Shown: positions 1 through 12,644 of the stretch, one piece after another
Numbering within the stretch: the first letter of the stretch is position 1
Layout of the letters: the number at the start of each line of letters is the position of its first letter
Source of the DNA: Inonotus obliquus
Taxonomy: Eukaryota; Basidiomycota; Agaricomycetes; Hymenochaetales; Hymenochaetaceae
Reading direction: 5' to 3'
DNA length: 64,000 nucleotides
Assembly: GCA_032164295.1 (NCBI GenBank)
Contig: JAJHTX010000004.1
Location: 2,790,001 to 2,854,000, forward strand
Translations under genes and position numbers: made by a program
The notes under the pieces: model-generated
Database searches by the model: none
Told to the model about the DNA's origin: nothing
The model's input: only the letters and a program-made list of their open reading frames with translations

Positions 1-147
1 GGTTCCCCCGTGCACGCGCGCCACGTCTTTGCTTTCTCTCCACGCGTTTCGCAAGTGCAAAGTGACTTGAAACCTACTTTCTTTCTCAGGCCGTCGTTTT
101 ATCCTAACTCGTCCCTGAGAGGCTGTCTCGTGTAGGTGGGATATACG

Positions 148-2596
148 ATGCGCCGTTTACCTTTGGCCCTCGTTTTATCTGTCTGTGGTTTATTGGGTTC
201 GAGGTCTTTGGTGAGAGGCGCGCCGACGGAAAGTATGTATTCTTTTCCTGGATTCTGTCCTGTACAAGCTCTGACTCTCGCTCAGTACCCTCTGCTGCTT
301 CTTTCTACGTACCTTACCTTCCAGACCTACACCAAGACGAAGCACACCCATTACACATCTACTCAGGTCACGTCTCGTCGGATCCAGAAGCGTCTCACCT
401 ACCCTCAACGACCGTGTCAGCACACCTTTTCTTCGTACTTATCAAGGCTCGGCGAACAGCAGACAAGGAGCGAATATTCTTTTGGTTCAATGTGCGTCTG
501 TCCTTCCTCACGTTTGTGAATGAAGCTGATTATTAGTGATACGTGTATAGGGAGGACCAGGTTGTTCATCATTTGATGGGCTCATGATGGAGACAGGACC
601 GTTTCGACCAGATGGTAAAGGCGGGTTAGAAACTATCGAGGGAGGATGGGAAGAGTACACCAACATGGTCTATGGTAAGCATATACTTTCAGCTCCGCTA
701 TTCTATTTATTGCTGAGGCAAACACTGGCTCCAGTGGATCAACCAGCTGGCACTGGTTACTCGTACACGAGTACTGATAGATATGTGCATGAGCTGACAG
801 ATGTAGGTTGCCGACTTGTTATGCGATTTTAATGCCTGACCACTTAAGGTATAGGCTGCGGACCAAGTTGTGGAGTTTATGAGGAATTTCTACAAGGTGT
901 TTCCAGAATTTCAGACTATGGATGTGAGCGCCAAAATAGGTACCAATTCATAGAGTTCTCACCAAGCCCCGTATAGACATTTATCGGCGGCGAAAGCTAT
1001 GCTGGTCAATATCTTCCGTATATTGGTTTGTCTTCTCTGGTCCATAACGCGTGCAGTCTGTGTTGAGTTGCTTTCCCTAGGTGATGCTATCCTATCTTCA
1101 AACTTGGACGTCGGCTTGAAAGGAGTAGCCATCGGGAACGGCTGGATAGATGCGCACCGTCAATACCCAGCCTATCTTGATTATGCAGTAAAGCATGCCA
1201 TAATCGAGGAGAATTCCGACGTTTGTAGTCTAATATTCACTCACCACTCAGGGCGATATTCACGTGTTCCTTTGCAGGTGTGGAAGCAAATAAAAGAAGA
1301 GACAGACCAATGCTTGGCCGAACTTGACAAAATTACAGACAAGGTACCCATTCAGATCCCGAGATGCGAAGGCATTGTTTCCTCTGTAGCAATGTCCAAG
1401 GGTCCGATGTAGGTTGTGTTGTCTTTGGTCGGGTAGTTCCATAGTGATAATGGGCTTTTCTTAGCATTGATGGTGAGAAGATGTGTATGAATGTCTACGA
1501 CGTGCGTCTCTACGACAAGGAAGGTGCATGTGGCATGAACTGGCCACCGCCCCTTCAGGACGTCACGACGTATCTCGGTGTAGGTGTTTCCACTCCAAAC
1601 TCGACAACATTCATTTGACATGCGTTATCTAGCGCAAGGACGTCGTCAATGCATTCCATGCCGATGCAAAATCCAGCTCGTGGGTAGAATGTAATGGCCG
1701 CATTGGACGTGAGATGCGCAATCGCGAGTCGCCGTCTTCAATCACGATTCTTCCAAAGCTTGTGGAGAAGGTTCCCGTTATGCTGTTTGCGGGCGATCAG
1801 GACTTTATTTGCAATTACGTGGGCATTGAGAGTCTTATACAAAACATGGAATGGAATGGCGGGAAAGGGCTTGGAGTGAGCATTTGCGAATGCGAGAAAT
1901 ACAAACCAATACTAACCGGCTTCTCAATCAGACTGTGAAGACAGAAACATGGGTTGTAGATGGCGATCCAGCGGGAACTTGGGTCGAGTCTCGGGGGCTT
2001 ACCTACGTGAAAATATTCAACTCATCCCATATGGTACCATACGACCTTCCTCTCGTTTCGCACGACATGATCCTACGTTTCATGGGCGTGAACTTCTCAG
2101 CTATTACAGACGGATCGGCACGGATACCTAGCAAAGTCGGGGATGATGAAAAGCCCTTGCCAAAGGTGCTCGATGGTGAAGATGATGGGGATTCGAAGGC
2201 CTCAGCGGGCAAGACGCCTGAACAGGACAAGGCGATGTGGGAAGGTATCATTCATTCATGCTCGTCTCGTTTAATTTCGTGTCACTGAGATTCTTTCTTG
2301 AAGCTTACTACAACGCCGGTTCAGCTGCGCTCGTACTCGTACTTATCGCAGTTGCTATTGGTTTGTTCCTATTCTGCCGAAGTCGGCGAAGGAGAGCCCA
2401 GCTCTCCATTGGCACTTCCGAAGAGGTGATTCCTCTAAGTCGCACCATACATGGCACAGAGATGAACAGGCATGGAGAAGATGGTGACTATAAAGGAAAG
2501 GGGAGAGCGCTGGAAAGTGAGGCGATATTCGATGTGGGTGAAGGTAGTGATGATGAGGGTGACTATCGGGATCGTGATGAAGGGCGTCGGAAGTAG
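148..2596 (+). CDS. KEX1: KEX1-type serine carboxypeptidase
   Basis: Probable pheromone-processing carboxypeptidase that trims C-terminal Lys/Arg from secreted precursors in the late Golgi. The ATG at 148 opens a signal peptide ([18 protein letters not shown]). About eight introns interrupt the gene. After splicing, the serine carboxypeptidase (S10) landmarks appear in order: [10 protein letters not shown] near 555, [11 protein letters not shown] near 735, [13 protein letters not shown] near 986 with the catalytic Ser codon at 995-997, [12 protein letters not shown] near 1790 with the catalytic Asp, and [10 protein letters not shown] near 2022 with the catalytic His codon at 2028-2030. An acidic linker then leads to one transmembrane segment ([18 protein letters not shown]), a basic stop-transfer (RSRRRR) and an acidic cytosolic tail ending at 2596. 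The C-terminal membrane anchor separates KEX1 from vacuolar carboxypeptidase Y. All triad residues are present, so the enzyme should be active. An in-frame GTG at 136 precedes the ATG and is not used. Confidence 0.93.
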
Positions 2597-3268
2597 TTGG
2601 CGTCAGGCATACGTAGACTTCATGGTTCTCTTCACTTCCACTTCGTATCTATAGGTAGTTCATTATTTTATATACTCTTCATCGTACGTCCACACATACG
2701 CGAAGAACATTATTATCAATCTGATAGGGAAAAAAGGGAAGAAAGGCCAAGAAGAAACGAGCAATGTGTGCATCATGGTTTAACCCGACCGACAAGACCA
2801 CATAGTAGCCCAAAAGCACCTAAAAAAGCACGAAGTACGGAAGGTATAGGAATATGATGCCCGACGTTCACAACCACTCAACAACCCAAAAAAAGGTCAT
2901 CAAGCAGGTGGAAGGCCATTATTCTCGTGAAGCGTCAACCCTACTAGACAGAGGCTAGAGAGGACACCCTTGCTCTGTCGACCAGAATGTAAAACGCCAC
3001 TCAGCAGTGACCCTTGGTTAAGAGAGACCCGCTGTGCCTGCGAGAGAGGCTAGAGCTTCGGTGCGTCGAACAGACACTGTTGGAAGAAAAGAAAAAGTTG
3101 AAAAGAAAATTTGAGTTTTATAGTGTCGCGGTCGGGAAAAGCCGTATATCACGTGCAATTTTCGGTAAATTTAGATCGACTCGCGTTGAACAAACAACTA
3201 GAAACGCGCCTCCCACTCTGAGTCCTATTTCCCATTCCACTCTCGAACCACTGACGACTTTTACTATT
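2597..3268. other. Intergenic, KEX1 3' end to SPC19 promoter
   Basis: A spacer of about 670 bp between two genes on the plus strand. Short open frames are present, but none shows family similarity or splice-supported extension. It presumably holds the KEX1 3' UTR and the SPC19 promoter. Nothing else is visible. Confidence 0.5.
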
Positions 3269-3991
3269 ATGTCCCGTGTCCCACGCGAATCAATATTCAC
3301 GACGGGCGGCAGCTACGCGATTAGGGACTCCGGAGCGATTTGTAGCCCGGCTCTACTCGAATGCGTATCGAACCTTTCAGATGTTTGTATCGAAACGTAC
3401 GATACACAACAGCTTCTTAGGAATGGGACGTTTGATCTTAAGAGGATGAGTAGGGTTCTTGGGAGTCAACGGGTGCGTCCTTTCTTTCCCTGGTTATGGG
3501 GGAAGTGCTTTCATGCTTACGCTTACATTTATATGTGTGTGGTGGTGATTGTGGTGGTGATGTCGGTGTTAGGTCTATGAATTCGTAAACGAGTCGATGG
3601 TGAAGAAATATAAGGAAGACCTTACAGAGGAGATCGAGCCTCAAATCTTAGAACTTGTAGAACGAGCAAAGAAGGGACTTAAAACGCTGGAAAGGAAGCA
3701 ACATTCTTTGAAAACCAAGGTAAGTTGCGTATCTCCTCTTCTTCAAGTTACTCAAAAGAACATGGAGCCAATGGTGGGTGTGCGGATGAATGGATATAGG
3801 CCGAGCATGTCAGCGTATCAAAGACCACAACGCATCGAAGTATCCAAACTCGAATGGACGAACGGAAACTTCGAATACTTACTGGACAACGACAAGATTT
3901 GGAAAGAGAATTACAGGCTCTTCAAGCTGAATTGGATGCTCTGGTACGATGGAATTCCCCGTTTGAGGCTCTTTCGATCAATCGTGACTAA
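3269..3991 (+). CDS. SPC19: DASH complex subunit Spc19
   Basis: Probable subunit of the fungal DASH/Dam1 ring, which couples kinetochores to microtubules. Three exons are supported. Exon 1 starts at ATG 3269 (MSRVPRESIFTTGG) and carries SNLSDVCIETYDTQQLLRNG and LKRMSRVL. The first intron ends near 3572, after which exon 2 reads VYEFVNES and EDLTEEIEPQILELVERA with a helical KGLKTLERKQHSLKTK. A second intron begins near 3719 (gtaagt). The last exon reads a coiled coil (RQDLERELQALQAELDAL) and ends SINRD at the TAA at 3989-3991. The predicted length of about 165-170 residues suits Spc19. The family call rests on remembered similarity (two short helical segments around an LLRNGT-like motif). The gene converges on the TMEM184-like gene, with about 255 bp between stops. 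The last exon's acceptor is the least certain border. Confidence 0.75.
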
Positions 3992-4246
3992 CGTTTATCT
4001 CGAAGGAGAAGGAATCTACGCACGACAATTCTTCATGACCCTCATACCGAATACCCCGGTTTTAGCACCTATCTCGATGATGTATCAATCAGAAATGCAA
4101 CATGTATTATTTCCTTTCCGTGTTGGGCTAACATGACGCAGACCTTGCACAATAATTTACTGACGAATGAATAATGAAACCACAAAGCTTGCGAAGACAG
4201 AGAAACAACATTCAGTGTGAATCGAAAACAAAGAAAGAAGAGATGA

Positions 4247-6669
4247 TTACGCCCAAGGATTCTCTTCATGTGGTGGTGAGTTAGGCATTGTAAACTGAGC
4301 GTGTGGAGGTGGGGTAGCAGCGCGTGCAACGTTCTCGTCAGACACGTCAACAACGGTGTCCTCATGCCGTGTCTCGGGGTGCTCGATGGCTCCGCTAGTA
4401 GGTTCAACGCCCTTGACATGTTCGAGATCATCGCGCTCGACTTTATCATCCGGAATGAATCTCCCATGTGTGAACGCCCTCCTCCCAGTTCCTCGTACTG
4501 CGGGTTCTCCATGCTGCCGTTCATGTGTCATCTCGTCCACCGCAGCCGGCTCGTTCTCTACTACAAGATCAACTGCATCCATTGGAAGGTTCTTTATCCG
4601 CTGCGGAGTTGCGGAGGTTGAACGATCTAACGAAGATACAGAGGAACGCGGTTGACGTAGGTGTGGGGAACCGGATGAAGAAGGAGCATTGCTCGAGCTT
4701 CGAGAATATTTCGTCCACGATAATCGCACACCATCTTCGGGGGGTGGTAACAGCAGGTCAGCTTTGTCCACCATTCTTTCGTGAGATGTCACGGGAGGGA
4801 TTACTTTTCCTCTCGAGCTCCGTGGTACCTTGCCTTTCCCCTTGGTTGTGCTGGACCCACTAGAAGTACTTGCAGAGGAATGCCGACTCACGATCGGAGG
4901 CCCACCACGAATAGCGCCATACCCAGTTACCCGCTTCTCCCCTGGAAGTAAATTCGTCGAACTCCGCAAAGGAGAGAAGTACGCGTTGCGTTCATCCCGC
5001 AAAATACGTTCTTCTTCGTCCCACATTTCTCTACGGGCAAATTCCGAACTCGCATCGATGCAGGGATACAGGTAATCGCCAAAGAGATAATGCCGACTCT
5101 GCTCGTAAAGCATGTCCTCTTCAGCATCTGGTTCTCCGAAGGGAAGCTCAAAACCTCGAATAGCGTTTTCGTGAGCCAAACTGCGCGTGGTAGGTGGTTC
5201 ATGCACCACAGAGGCAGCCTGCTCTTCCAGCAACGGTGCATATACCTCTTCGTCGTCTTCGTTGCCACCTATACGGCGAACCGCTCTACTTGAAGTGCCA
5301 TCGCGTTCCGTTACATCTGCAGGCATAGGTAACCAGTATTTCTTCTGGCCGCCCTGGGCATATCGCAACCCCGCCTTGATACGTCTCTCACGTCCGGTAC
5401 CTTGATGTATGAACCCTTCCGCAGGTTCAAACTCCCTATAGTCCATCCCTTCGCCACGTAATGTCGCCTTTGCGTCCTCAACCACGTCCTTATATCCAAA
5501 AGCGTCTCGAAGAGCGTAGAGCACCGGCATACGAGCCGCGTACATGACATGGCGGTCAATATAATCCGTATGCGAGAAGGCGTACATGTGGGCGATGGCA
5601 AAGAGGGGCATTTCGAAGCAAATGAGAGTATCCGTGAGCCCGAGCGATATGTGCTCCTCGTCGGTATATGGACCGAGCTTTTTGATAGCGCCAACGCTCA
5701 CGAGTAAAGATATGAATATGGATTGCCAGAACGAGAAGAACAGTATACCCTTTACGCAAAGGAATTTAGGCATTGGTCTAGGAAGACAGCTAAGTAAGAA
5801 TAAGGTGAGAAAAAAGAAAAGCTTACCGAAATGGCTTGAGGTCATCGTTCACCACCATCCAGAATACAGCGAGACAATACAGACTTAGACAAATACTAAC
5901 GTTGTAAACGACGCTGACGTATAGATATCCAGAATCCGATCGAAACGAGCCTTCGTTATACTTGCCAACAGCTTTGAGGATCAGCGTGGCTGCAGCCAGA
6001 ATAGGCTTAACCTCCACATATTCTATCAACCACCAATGAGCTCCAAAATAAAGGGGTACCTAGAAAGACATTTGCGTACGGATGATCCCTCTCTTCAGAA
6101 AGAGGAAGACATACGGATCGCTGACGTCCAATTCCTTCTTGAACAGACTGAGCGGAAATACCGCTTCTTTCGGTTCGCGTCCGTGTAGAAGGATAAGTAA
6201 CGAGCGTTCTCCTCCAAGATAACCAAGTAAGAGGTTGAAGAAGCAATAAATCACAAACGCCTGGGTGAGATTAAGATATCTCTTGTAAGCGTAGGCCTCT
6301 GTTGACAGGTGAGGCAACTAACCTCATATATATCGCGAATTGCATCGATCACGAAGGCGGCATTCAACGAGAAGAGAGAAATGAGGGAGGCTATAGCATA
6401 AACAGGAACCATAAGCATAATGCGAATGACCATCCTATTCAGAGACACGACATCAGATACACAGCAACAACAAAAAGACGTTCTGAGACTTACCTTTGAA
6501 GCATAGGTTTCCTGTAATTCTTGAGATGCAAGAAAATAGACATGCTCGAGACAAATACGGCGAACACGGTACAGATGCCGGCTAGAATGAGAACAGGGAT
6601 TGGAAGAGATGATCCTGCGCCCGAGCCAAGTGGCTCATCGAGTACTGCGAGCTTTCCAGAGGTGAACAT
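4247..6669 (-). CDS. OSTalpha/TMEM184 (DUF300) membrane protein
   Basis: Multipass membrane protein of the organic solute transporter alpha/TMEM184 family. The minus-strand ATG at 6669 opens MFTSGKLAVLDEPLG and a first membrane span (LPIPVLILAGICTVFAVFV), followed by LHLKNYRKPMLQR. Later exons carry MVIRIMLMVPVYAIASLISL, AAFVIDAIRDIYE, CFFNLLLGYLGGERSLLILL, LDVSDPYVFLFLKRGI, GKYNEGSFRSDSGYLYVS, SICLSLYCLAVFWMVVNDDL and FLCVKGILFFSFWQSIFISL. These are family blocks in the expected order and give about seven spans. From about 5400 to 4247 the protein becomes a long soluble tail rich in Ser, Pro, Arg and acidic residues, ending NPWA, which looks disordered and cytosolic. Fungal members are poorly characterised, and transport substrate cannot be read from sequence. 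At least five introns of about 50-60 nt are implied. Confidence 0.88.
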
Positions 6670-6924
6670 GCCTGTAAGTTCTATCGCATTTGTCTCAGAG
6701 ATTCAAGTGGAAGGGGTATATGGTGGGTATGCGTATGCAATAAGAACCCGCAGTTTGGCTGCGTCGATGACGCTCCGTAACGCGTCGTCAATCGTGGGAA
6801 ATCGGTTCTATCCATTTTGATTTCCGTCTGCAGCTACATACATTCAACATCAACATAGCATGAGTTCAAACATAATATTCGTTCCTATATCGCTTAGGTG
6901 ATCTATCCAAAGTCAGCGAGATTA

Positions 6925-9411
6925 TTACAGATCCATTACTATTTCTCCAATCAAAATCGCTTCCGCCATCTCTCCAACTTTCAGCTCAGTTGGTCCGTCC
7001 TCCTTCTTCTGAGGAAGCATAACTAATCCATTTGCACCACTAAGACTCGCTACTCGACTTGAGCGTTGTCCTCCAGTACTCCGTGCTTTCAATCCGTTTG
7101 GTCCAGAGCTAATCACTACTCGGTGGAATTCAGTACGCGGATCGAGTTTCATGGTGTCCATGAGCTATTTGGTCCAACTAGTTACAACTAACGTGCATAG
7201 GGGGTTAAAAAATATGGCTTGCCTGTACTCGTATACGCGGAAGCTGACACTTCGCCTCTGGCCATCCTCCCAGCTTCCTCAACGCCGGAATGACGAAAAT
7301 ATAGAAGCAAACAAGCGCCGATGCAGGATTACCAGGGAGCGCGAATACAGGTTTTAAATGCTTCTTTCCTTCACTGGCAACATCTACTGGTATGGTTGCA
7401 AATGTCGTCGGTTTTCCAGGCTTGATTGTAACTCTTCCAAAGTGAATCGTTCCGCCAAGGTGTTGTTCGATGACAGGTTTCAAGAGATCTGATGCACCCA
7501 TGGATGTCCCTCCCGTGGTCAGGATCAAGTCGGCTCGTTCGATCCCACCCTTGAGTGCTTCCACATGTGCTTGAAGACTGAGCAGCGGATTAGTTCTATT
7601 TCAAACCTTCAAGCAGTACTGTGTACTTGTCTGGTACGATCCCCAGATCGACAACCTCATATCCCATCGCTTCCAGAGCTGCCCGTAATGACGGGCGATT
7701 CGTATCCCAGATTCCGGTCCACCTTTCCTCAGATTCCTGAGAAGCGGAAGAGAAAGAGCCTTGGATGTCCACCAACTCGTTTCCCGTGCTCATAATCGCG
7801 ACGACCGGTCTCTTGCGAATAAGGACCTACAAGAATTCGATATAACGCAAGTCAAACATTCATCCAAAGCAGGATAAAGCAAGGAAATATGTATACCTCT
7901 CTACGACCTACAAACGCAAGAGTGCCGATTTCACCACCAATACCGCTTATGATCTCACCTTTCGGCAACACCAAGTCTCCCTTTCTTACATCCGAACCTG
8001 CAGCTCGAAGATTCTCGCCTGATTTAGTTTGAGTTAAAGTTCTGACTTCTTTCTCTTCGCCATCCGGAGCCGAGGAGACTAGCTGAGTGTCTTCAACGAT
8101 GACAACGCTGTCCGCACCGGCAGGAAGAGGAGCACCAGTGTTTATACGGTAGATGAAACCTTCGGGTAAGGGCGTTAGGAGAGAATGGGTTTGAGGTGTG
8201 AGGACCTGGTAGACTCCAGGAACATTCGATGCTGAATTCCGATTCGTCAATAATCTTTCGTTGCCTGTGCAGATAGGTCTTACATCGAGTCGCGTATCCA
8301 TCCATATTAGTTGTCGGCGTCTGGGGAACGTCCTGAAGCGCGTATACATCCTCGGCTAGAATAGATCCTTTCAATGCGCTAGTTACCTATGGACCATTTC
8401 TAAACTAGAACATTTAAGTAGGCATATAAGGAGACTCACTGGTACTTTGATGACGTCCGTCTCCGGTGTCTCACGAAAGATGGCTTCCAATGCTGCCTCA
8501 TAAGAGATCAAAGGGAACGGCGAGACTCGGTGCCTTGTTGCGACTTTGCAGCAAGGTGACGTGGTAAGTGTTCGTCCTGAGTACATGCATACACTTTACT
8601 TACCGGAGGAAGTTGTGTCAGTTTGGTTATAGTGTTTCTGGCCATGATTAGCATGGTCACGGTCATCTTGGTGGTGATGATGATGATGATGCCCACACTG
8701 ATGTTCATGAGAATGCGCAACAACTTGGGTAACAGGACTCGTATTCTCCCCCCGCGCTAACGCCGAATGCACCTCCTTACCCGATCCACTCCGGAGTAAT
8801 TCAAGCGCATGTCCAATTACACCTGAGCCTGAGCTAGAATCCCCACTAGCTCCTGCAAGTAAAGCACTGATGTTCTCGCGTACGGCCTTTACACTTCCGG
8901 GAAGTGTAGTGATTAGAGTGTGACTACCGCGTAGTGTTCCCGCTACAGGACGAGATAGAGCTGCGAGAGGTGTGTAAGAGAGTGACATTGAGATAAGTAG
9001 ATGGACGAGTCCTGGTGCTTCTCGCTCTAACAAGGGCTTGATAGCCTGATTAGATATTTAGTCATTTAACGAATGTATCACATTGTCATGAGTATTCATG
9101 AATATCTACCTCGGGAGTATGATCTCTAACCCCGAAGCCTGTTCCTCCAGTTGTGATAATCCAATCTACATTATCCGAGGCACCCCATCGTACAACAGCT
9201 TCGCTAATATCTTTCTCTTCATCTGGAACAATCATTGTGAAGAGGACTTCGAATCCTCGTTCCTCGACAAGTTGCTTGAGTAAAGGACCAGATTTGTCCG
9301 CAGATACATCTTTGGACGCGGTATCGCTGACTTTATCATTGTCAACGCGCTAAAGCAAGAAACTAATCCAAAGAGATCGATACCTGTTAAGATTGCTACG
9401 CGGTACACCAT
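6925..9411 (-). CDS. cnxE: Gephyrin/CnxE-type molybdenum cofactor synthase (MogA-MoeA fusion)
   Basis: Two-domain enzyme of the last steps of molybdenum cofactor synthesis: adenylylation of molybdopterin by the MogA-like domain and molybdate insertion by the MoeA-like domain. The ATG at 9411 reads MVYRVAILT; a short intron joins it to VSDTAS. The MogA part shows WIITTGGTGFGVRDHTPE, RPVAGTLRGSHTLITTLPGS and VKAVREN. A linker follows with a histidine run (HEHQCGHHHHHHH, near 8670-8710). The MoeA part shows DVPQTPTTNMDGYA near 8300, YRINTGAPLPAGADSVVI, GENLRAAGSDVRKGDLVLP, PVVAIMSTGNELV near 7790, LILTTGGTSMGASDLLKPVI, HFGRVTIKPGKPTTFA, FALPGNPASALVCF, and the C-terminal domain ending IVMDL at 6925. 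The order MogA then MoeA matches animal gephyrin and Aspergillus CnxE, and is the reverse of plant Cnx1. The gene would support nitrate reductase and other molybdoenzymes. Confidence 0.93.
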
Positions 9412-9603
9412 AGTTCAATAACAATCGCGTTCGTATATTACCGCCTGTAATATCACCAGAGATCGACGTGACAAATAAAGCTAGATAAAGCTGCGGTAAC
9501 AAAGTTGATAGCCGAGATTTACCACCGAAAGCCTAATTAACGTGCCAAAGGTAGACAAGGGAAGACAAAGGGAAGTGGCAAGGCTACTAGTAAGTACACT
9601 AAG

Positions 9604-12449
9604 CTAGAAAACCAACTCCTCCACCTGGTATGGTCCCAGACTAAGAGCTGCCTGTTCATGAACCTGCTTTCGTCTCTTCCTCCAATCGACTTCTTCGCGT
9701 CTCTTCCCTCCATAAGATGCTTCCGCCAAGGCTCTCCTTTGCGCACGTGCAAATGGTTCCAATGGACCACGTAAACTCTGAAGGTCCATAATATCTTTTT
9801 GTAAGAGTGTGATCTTTTCCGCGATACGCTGTAGTAATGAATGTGACGCTGAATTTTGTAGTAGGGCAAGGAAGGATGAATCGAGAATGGCTTGTATGAA
9901 AGCCAAGAGCTATAAAGTCGAGATTGAGTAATTATTGTGGCCACTGTTAATAGAAATCGCAGATTTCATACATTTTCCAGTGAAGGCAGTTGTACTCCCT
10001 TTGTTCTCAGTGGCTTCGTGACCTTAACCTGATCAGGAACATGCACGCTATGTTCGAGTAGTGCCACCTCGCCAAGACCTATGGAAAGATCATCTGTGGC
10101 GAAAATATCAAACCATTCATCCACATCGCTTAATAGAATCATTAAGTCGTCAACATCCGAAAACTGCTCCCGGATAGCTGTTCGCCACGCGGCTTGACTT
10201 GCGGGATAGTCCACGACCCGCGCTAGGAAGCCGCTAACGGATGGAATGTTATGCCAGGACTTTGAATGACGGGATTTTGCGAGAGTTGTGGCGTCTTTTT
10301 CGGCGGAGGAAGGAGTGAGAGTGTGTTTTGTTACTACGTGTAGTAAGCGTAGGAGTTCGTTTTCTGGTAGGTCTACGACGTATGAGAAGCATTCGCGGAT
10401 CGTTTCCTGTGTAACGAGAGGAGCGTCAGCGAAGTACTATTGTTGACTAGATGATTTCGGTTACCCAGTCATTGCGTTGAAATAGAGCGTCCAGCAGCCC
10501 ACCCTTCACCATGCTGTGACTTACGAGGTGCTTGTTGACAAGATATCGACAGATTTTCGGTGAATAATGTTTGCTCGGTGGTTCACCAGGTCGTAAAACC
10601 GTTGCCAGAATCTGGGTAACCAAAGAATGGTCAAGGATACTCTTGAGCGGCGGTGGCTTCTGTGATTTGCTTCCGTTATCATTTGTGGGGAGGAATTGGA
10701 AATGGGTGTACAAACTTTTGCGACTTTTGATCTCTGTTCCTCCTCGTCTACCATTTCGACATCTTGAGGCTCGCTTTCGTTCGCCTCGGCAGCGGTATCG
10801 ACTTTCAGTAGCTCTGTCTTTTCGTCCCGTTCATTGATCCACTTGAAGAAGATATCATCCGCCAGCTTAATTCTATCATTTTCAATTGCTTTCCGAAGAT
10901 TCGTCAATAATGCCTCCTTTCCAAGGATATCCTCATCCTGTTGTCCAGCCACTCGTGACGTACCCGAAACGAGCCACTGCGCTCCCTGGTCTGCCTTTCC
11001 CATTGCATCAGCAATTGTTGAACGTTCAGGAACGGAGTAAGGTACAAGCAGAACGCTTGAACGCAGTTGACTATTTCGTTTGGGATTTACCGGCCCCGGC
11101 GAGAGGACTAGAAGTGCTTGCGAACCTGACCCTTTCAAGAGTCGTACAGAGATGTTGTCTGAATAATCCAAGGTGGAGGGAATGGGAAGGGTACTAGAAT
11201 ACAGGAGGACACCATATTGGATATCCCATAGTAACAGCACAATGTCTTTCGGTGTAGTACCTGCTAGGAGGACGAAGGATGAATGAAGGCCGATGATAGA
11301 GACACTTGGTGAATTAGCGCCCTTCTGTGAGATAAAACTGAGCGATTTTAAATGAAGCGAAGGTGGTCCGCGAGTTATGGCAATCGAGCTACCGTTCAGA
11401 TCCAGAAGGAACGACGTCCATGTACCGTCCGATCCTGGAAGTTGCTCAGCTTCAGTTCAAGGTTAGATGTTCTCAAAACGTACCTAGAACGCTCATGCTT
11501 CCTGAGGGTTCAAGAGATATATCAACCACATCGTTTCCTCCTTCCAAGGGTATACTGAGTGGATCCAGTGCGATTATTTCGGCTTCGGGTCCGAATACAA
11601 CGATTTGAAAGAAGAGCACCTTTTCGTGCTCGAAGAATATGACTATGGCGTATCCATCCAGCGGGGTGGGCGGAGGAAGAAATTTGCATTCCCGCGCCGG
11701 AAACGAGAAAAACTTCTTTATTTGTCCAGCGTCTCGCGGAGACCAAGTGTTCTGCACGTTAAGATCAAGGTCCATTCGTGTTAAGCTGGCCATCCGTGAG
11801 ACCGCTATGACAGACCCGAGCTCCGATGATGCTACAAGGTATGCTACATCATGCTCTAGCTGTAATGATACAATAATGAGCATCGGTGAGAAAAGGATAC
11901 ACAACGGACACACGCACCTGTACGGATGTCTTGTCATTCGAAGAACTAGTGTCACCAGAGACGGGCTCACTCCAAGTCCATATTACACGATCTGCTTCTT
12001 CTTTCTTTAGACCTTGAGCAGAATGAAGAGCAACAAAGGTTCTCCGTGTGTTTGTTTCGCCCTCGGTTGAGATCACCACAGCCGGACCAGATGCGAAGCT
12101 TGTCGACGGACCAAAGGTACGTGACGACACAGGGTGAAGATCTCCAAGCTGTAAAATTGTTCATGCCCCGCGTAGGCAGTAGCTTAGCGAACAGCGCACA
12201 TACCTCGTAGACGTGAATCCCGTCTCCTTGGAAGGCTAGCGTAACCTGTTCCTCGTCCTTCTTCGGTACATTGGAAAAGCTTGCAAACACGAGAGGACGC
12301 TCATCCGGGGCGACTTCTTTTCCCTTTCCTTTTCTTGAAGAGGATGATCGACCGTATGTTGTCAGAAGAGCCGGATCTCCTAGTGTTGCACTCATCGAGC
12401 TGAGAGTGTGAAGTTGCTCAGATCCAAAATTTTGAATTGTGCTACTCAT
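9604..12449 (-). CDS. Probable Utp8/NOL11-like U3 snoRNP (t-UTP) factor
   Basis: Large minus-strand gene, ATG at 12449 (MSSTIQNFGSEQLHTLSSM), stop at 9604, several introns. The N-terminal half reads as a beta-propeller-like protein: VFASFSNVPKKDEEQVTLAF, GDGIHVYE, TFVALHSAQGLKKEEADRVI, a Ser-rich stretch, then ASELGSVIAVSRMASL and VLLLWDIQYGVLLYSS. The second half is helical: KEALLTNLRKAIENDRIKLA, RECFSYVVDLPENELLRLL, LAFIQAILDSSFLALL, LQSLRGPLEPFARAQRRAL, and an end GPYQVEELVF. A propeller followed by a helical C-terminus with a FIQAILDSSFLALL-type helix fits Utp8/NOL11 of the t-UTP subcomplex, which acts in rDNA transcription and early pre-rRNA processing in the nucleolus. This family is fast-evolving and I identify it by architecture, so the call is tentative. 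The conserved-looking coding pattern makes the gene itself secure. It is divergent from the knuckle protein at 12645. Confidence 0.5.
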
Positions 12450-12644
12450 TACATAATTGCCTAAGTATGTTTGTGCCGCGTTTGCTTTATGCCGTACACA
12501 TCACAGGATGACTCTGAACGCCGACGTAACAACACGGCCTTTGCGTGGCTACTCTTTATGTCCACGCGCCAATAGCGCCTTGTTCTACTTTTATTGTCAC
12601 AATCATCCGAACCTCAACGCGTAGCCTTGCCGTCGGGCCCGTGA
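12450..12644. promoter_or_regulatory. Shared divergent promoter region
   Basis: 195 bp separate the start codons of the Utp8/NOL11-like gene (-) and the first knuckle gene (+). No ORF occupies it. It must hold both core promoters, but I recognise no defined factor site. Confidence 0.5.

Noticed and set aside
136..519. GTG-initiated ORF at the start of KEX1
   Set aside because: The signal-peptide ATG is at 148, and the frame after about 235 enters an intron (gtatgt). The true second exon reads a different frame that matches KEX1.
148..2596. KEX1 as a hint of a mating-type locus
   Set aside because: No homeodomain genes, pheromone receptor or pheromone precursor (CAAX) ORFs were recognised nearby; KEX1 alone is a housekeeping Golgi enzyme.
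8660..8710. Seven-His run as a cloning-tag or assembly artefact
   Set aside because: It lies in a natural His/Asp-rich linker inside a gephyrin-type gene with native splice context on both sides, so contamination is unlikely.
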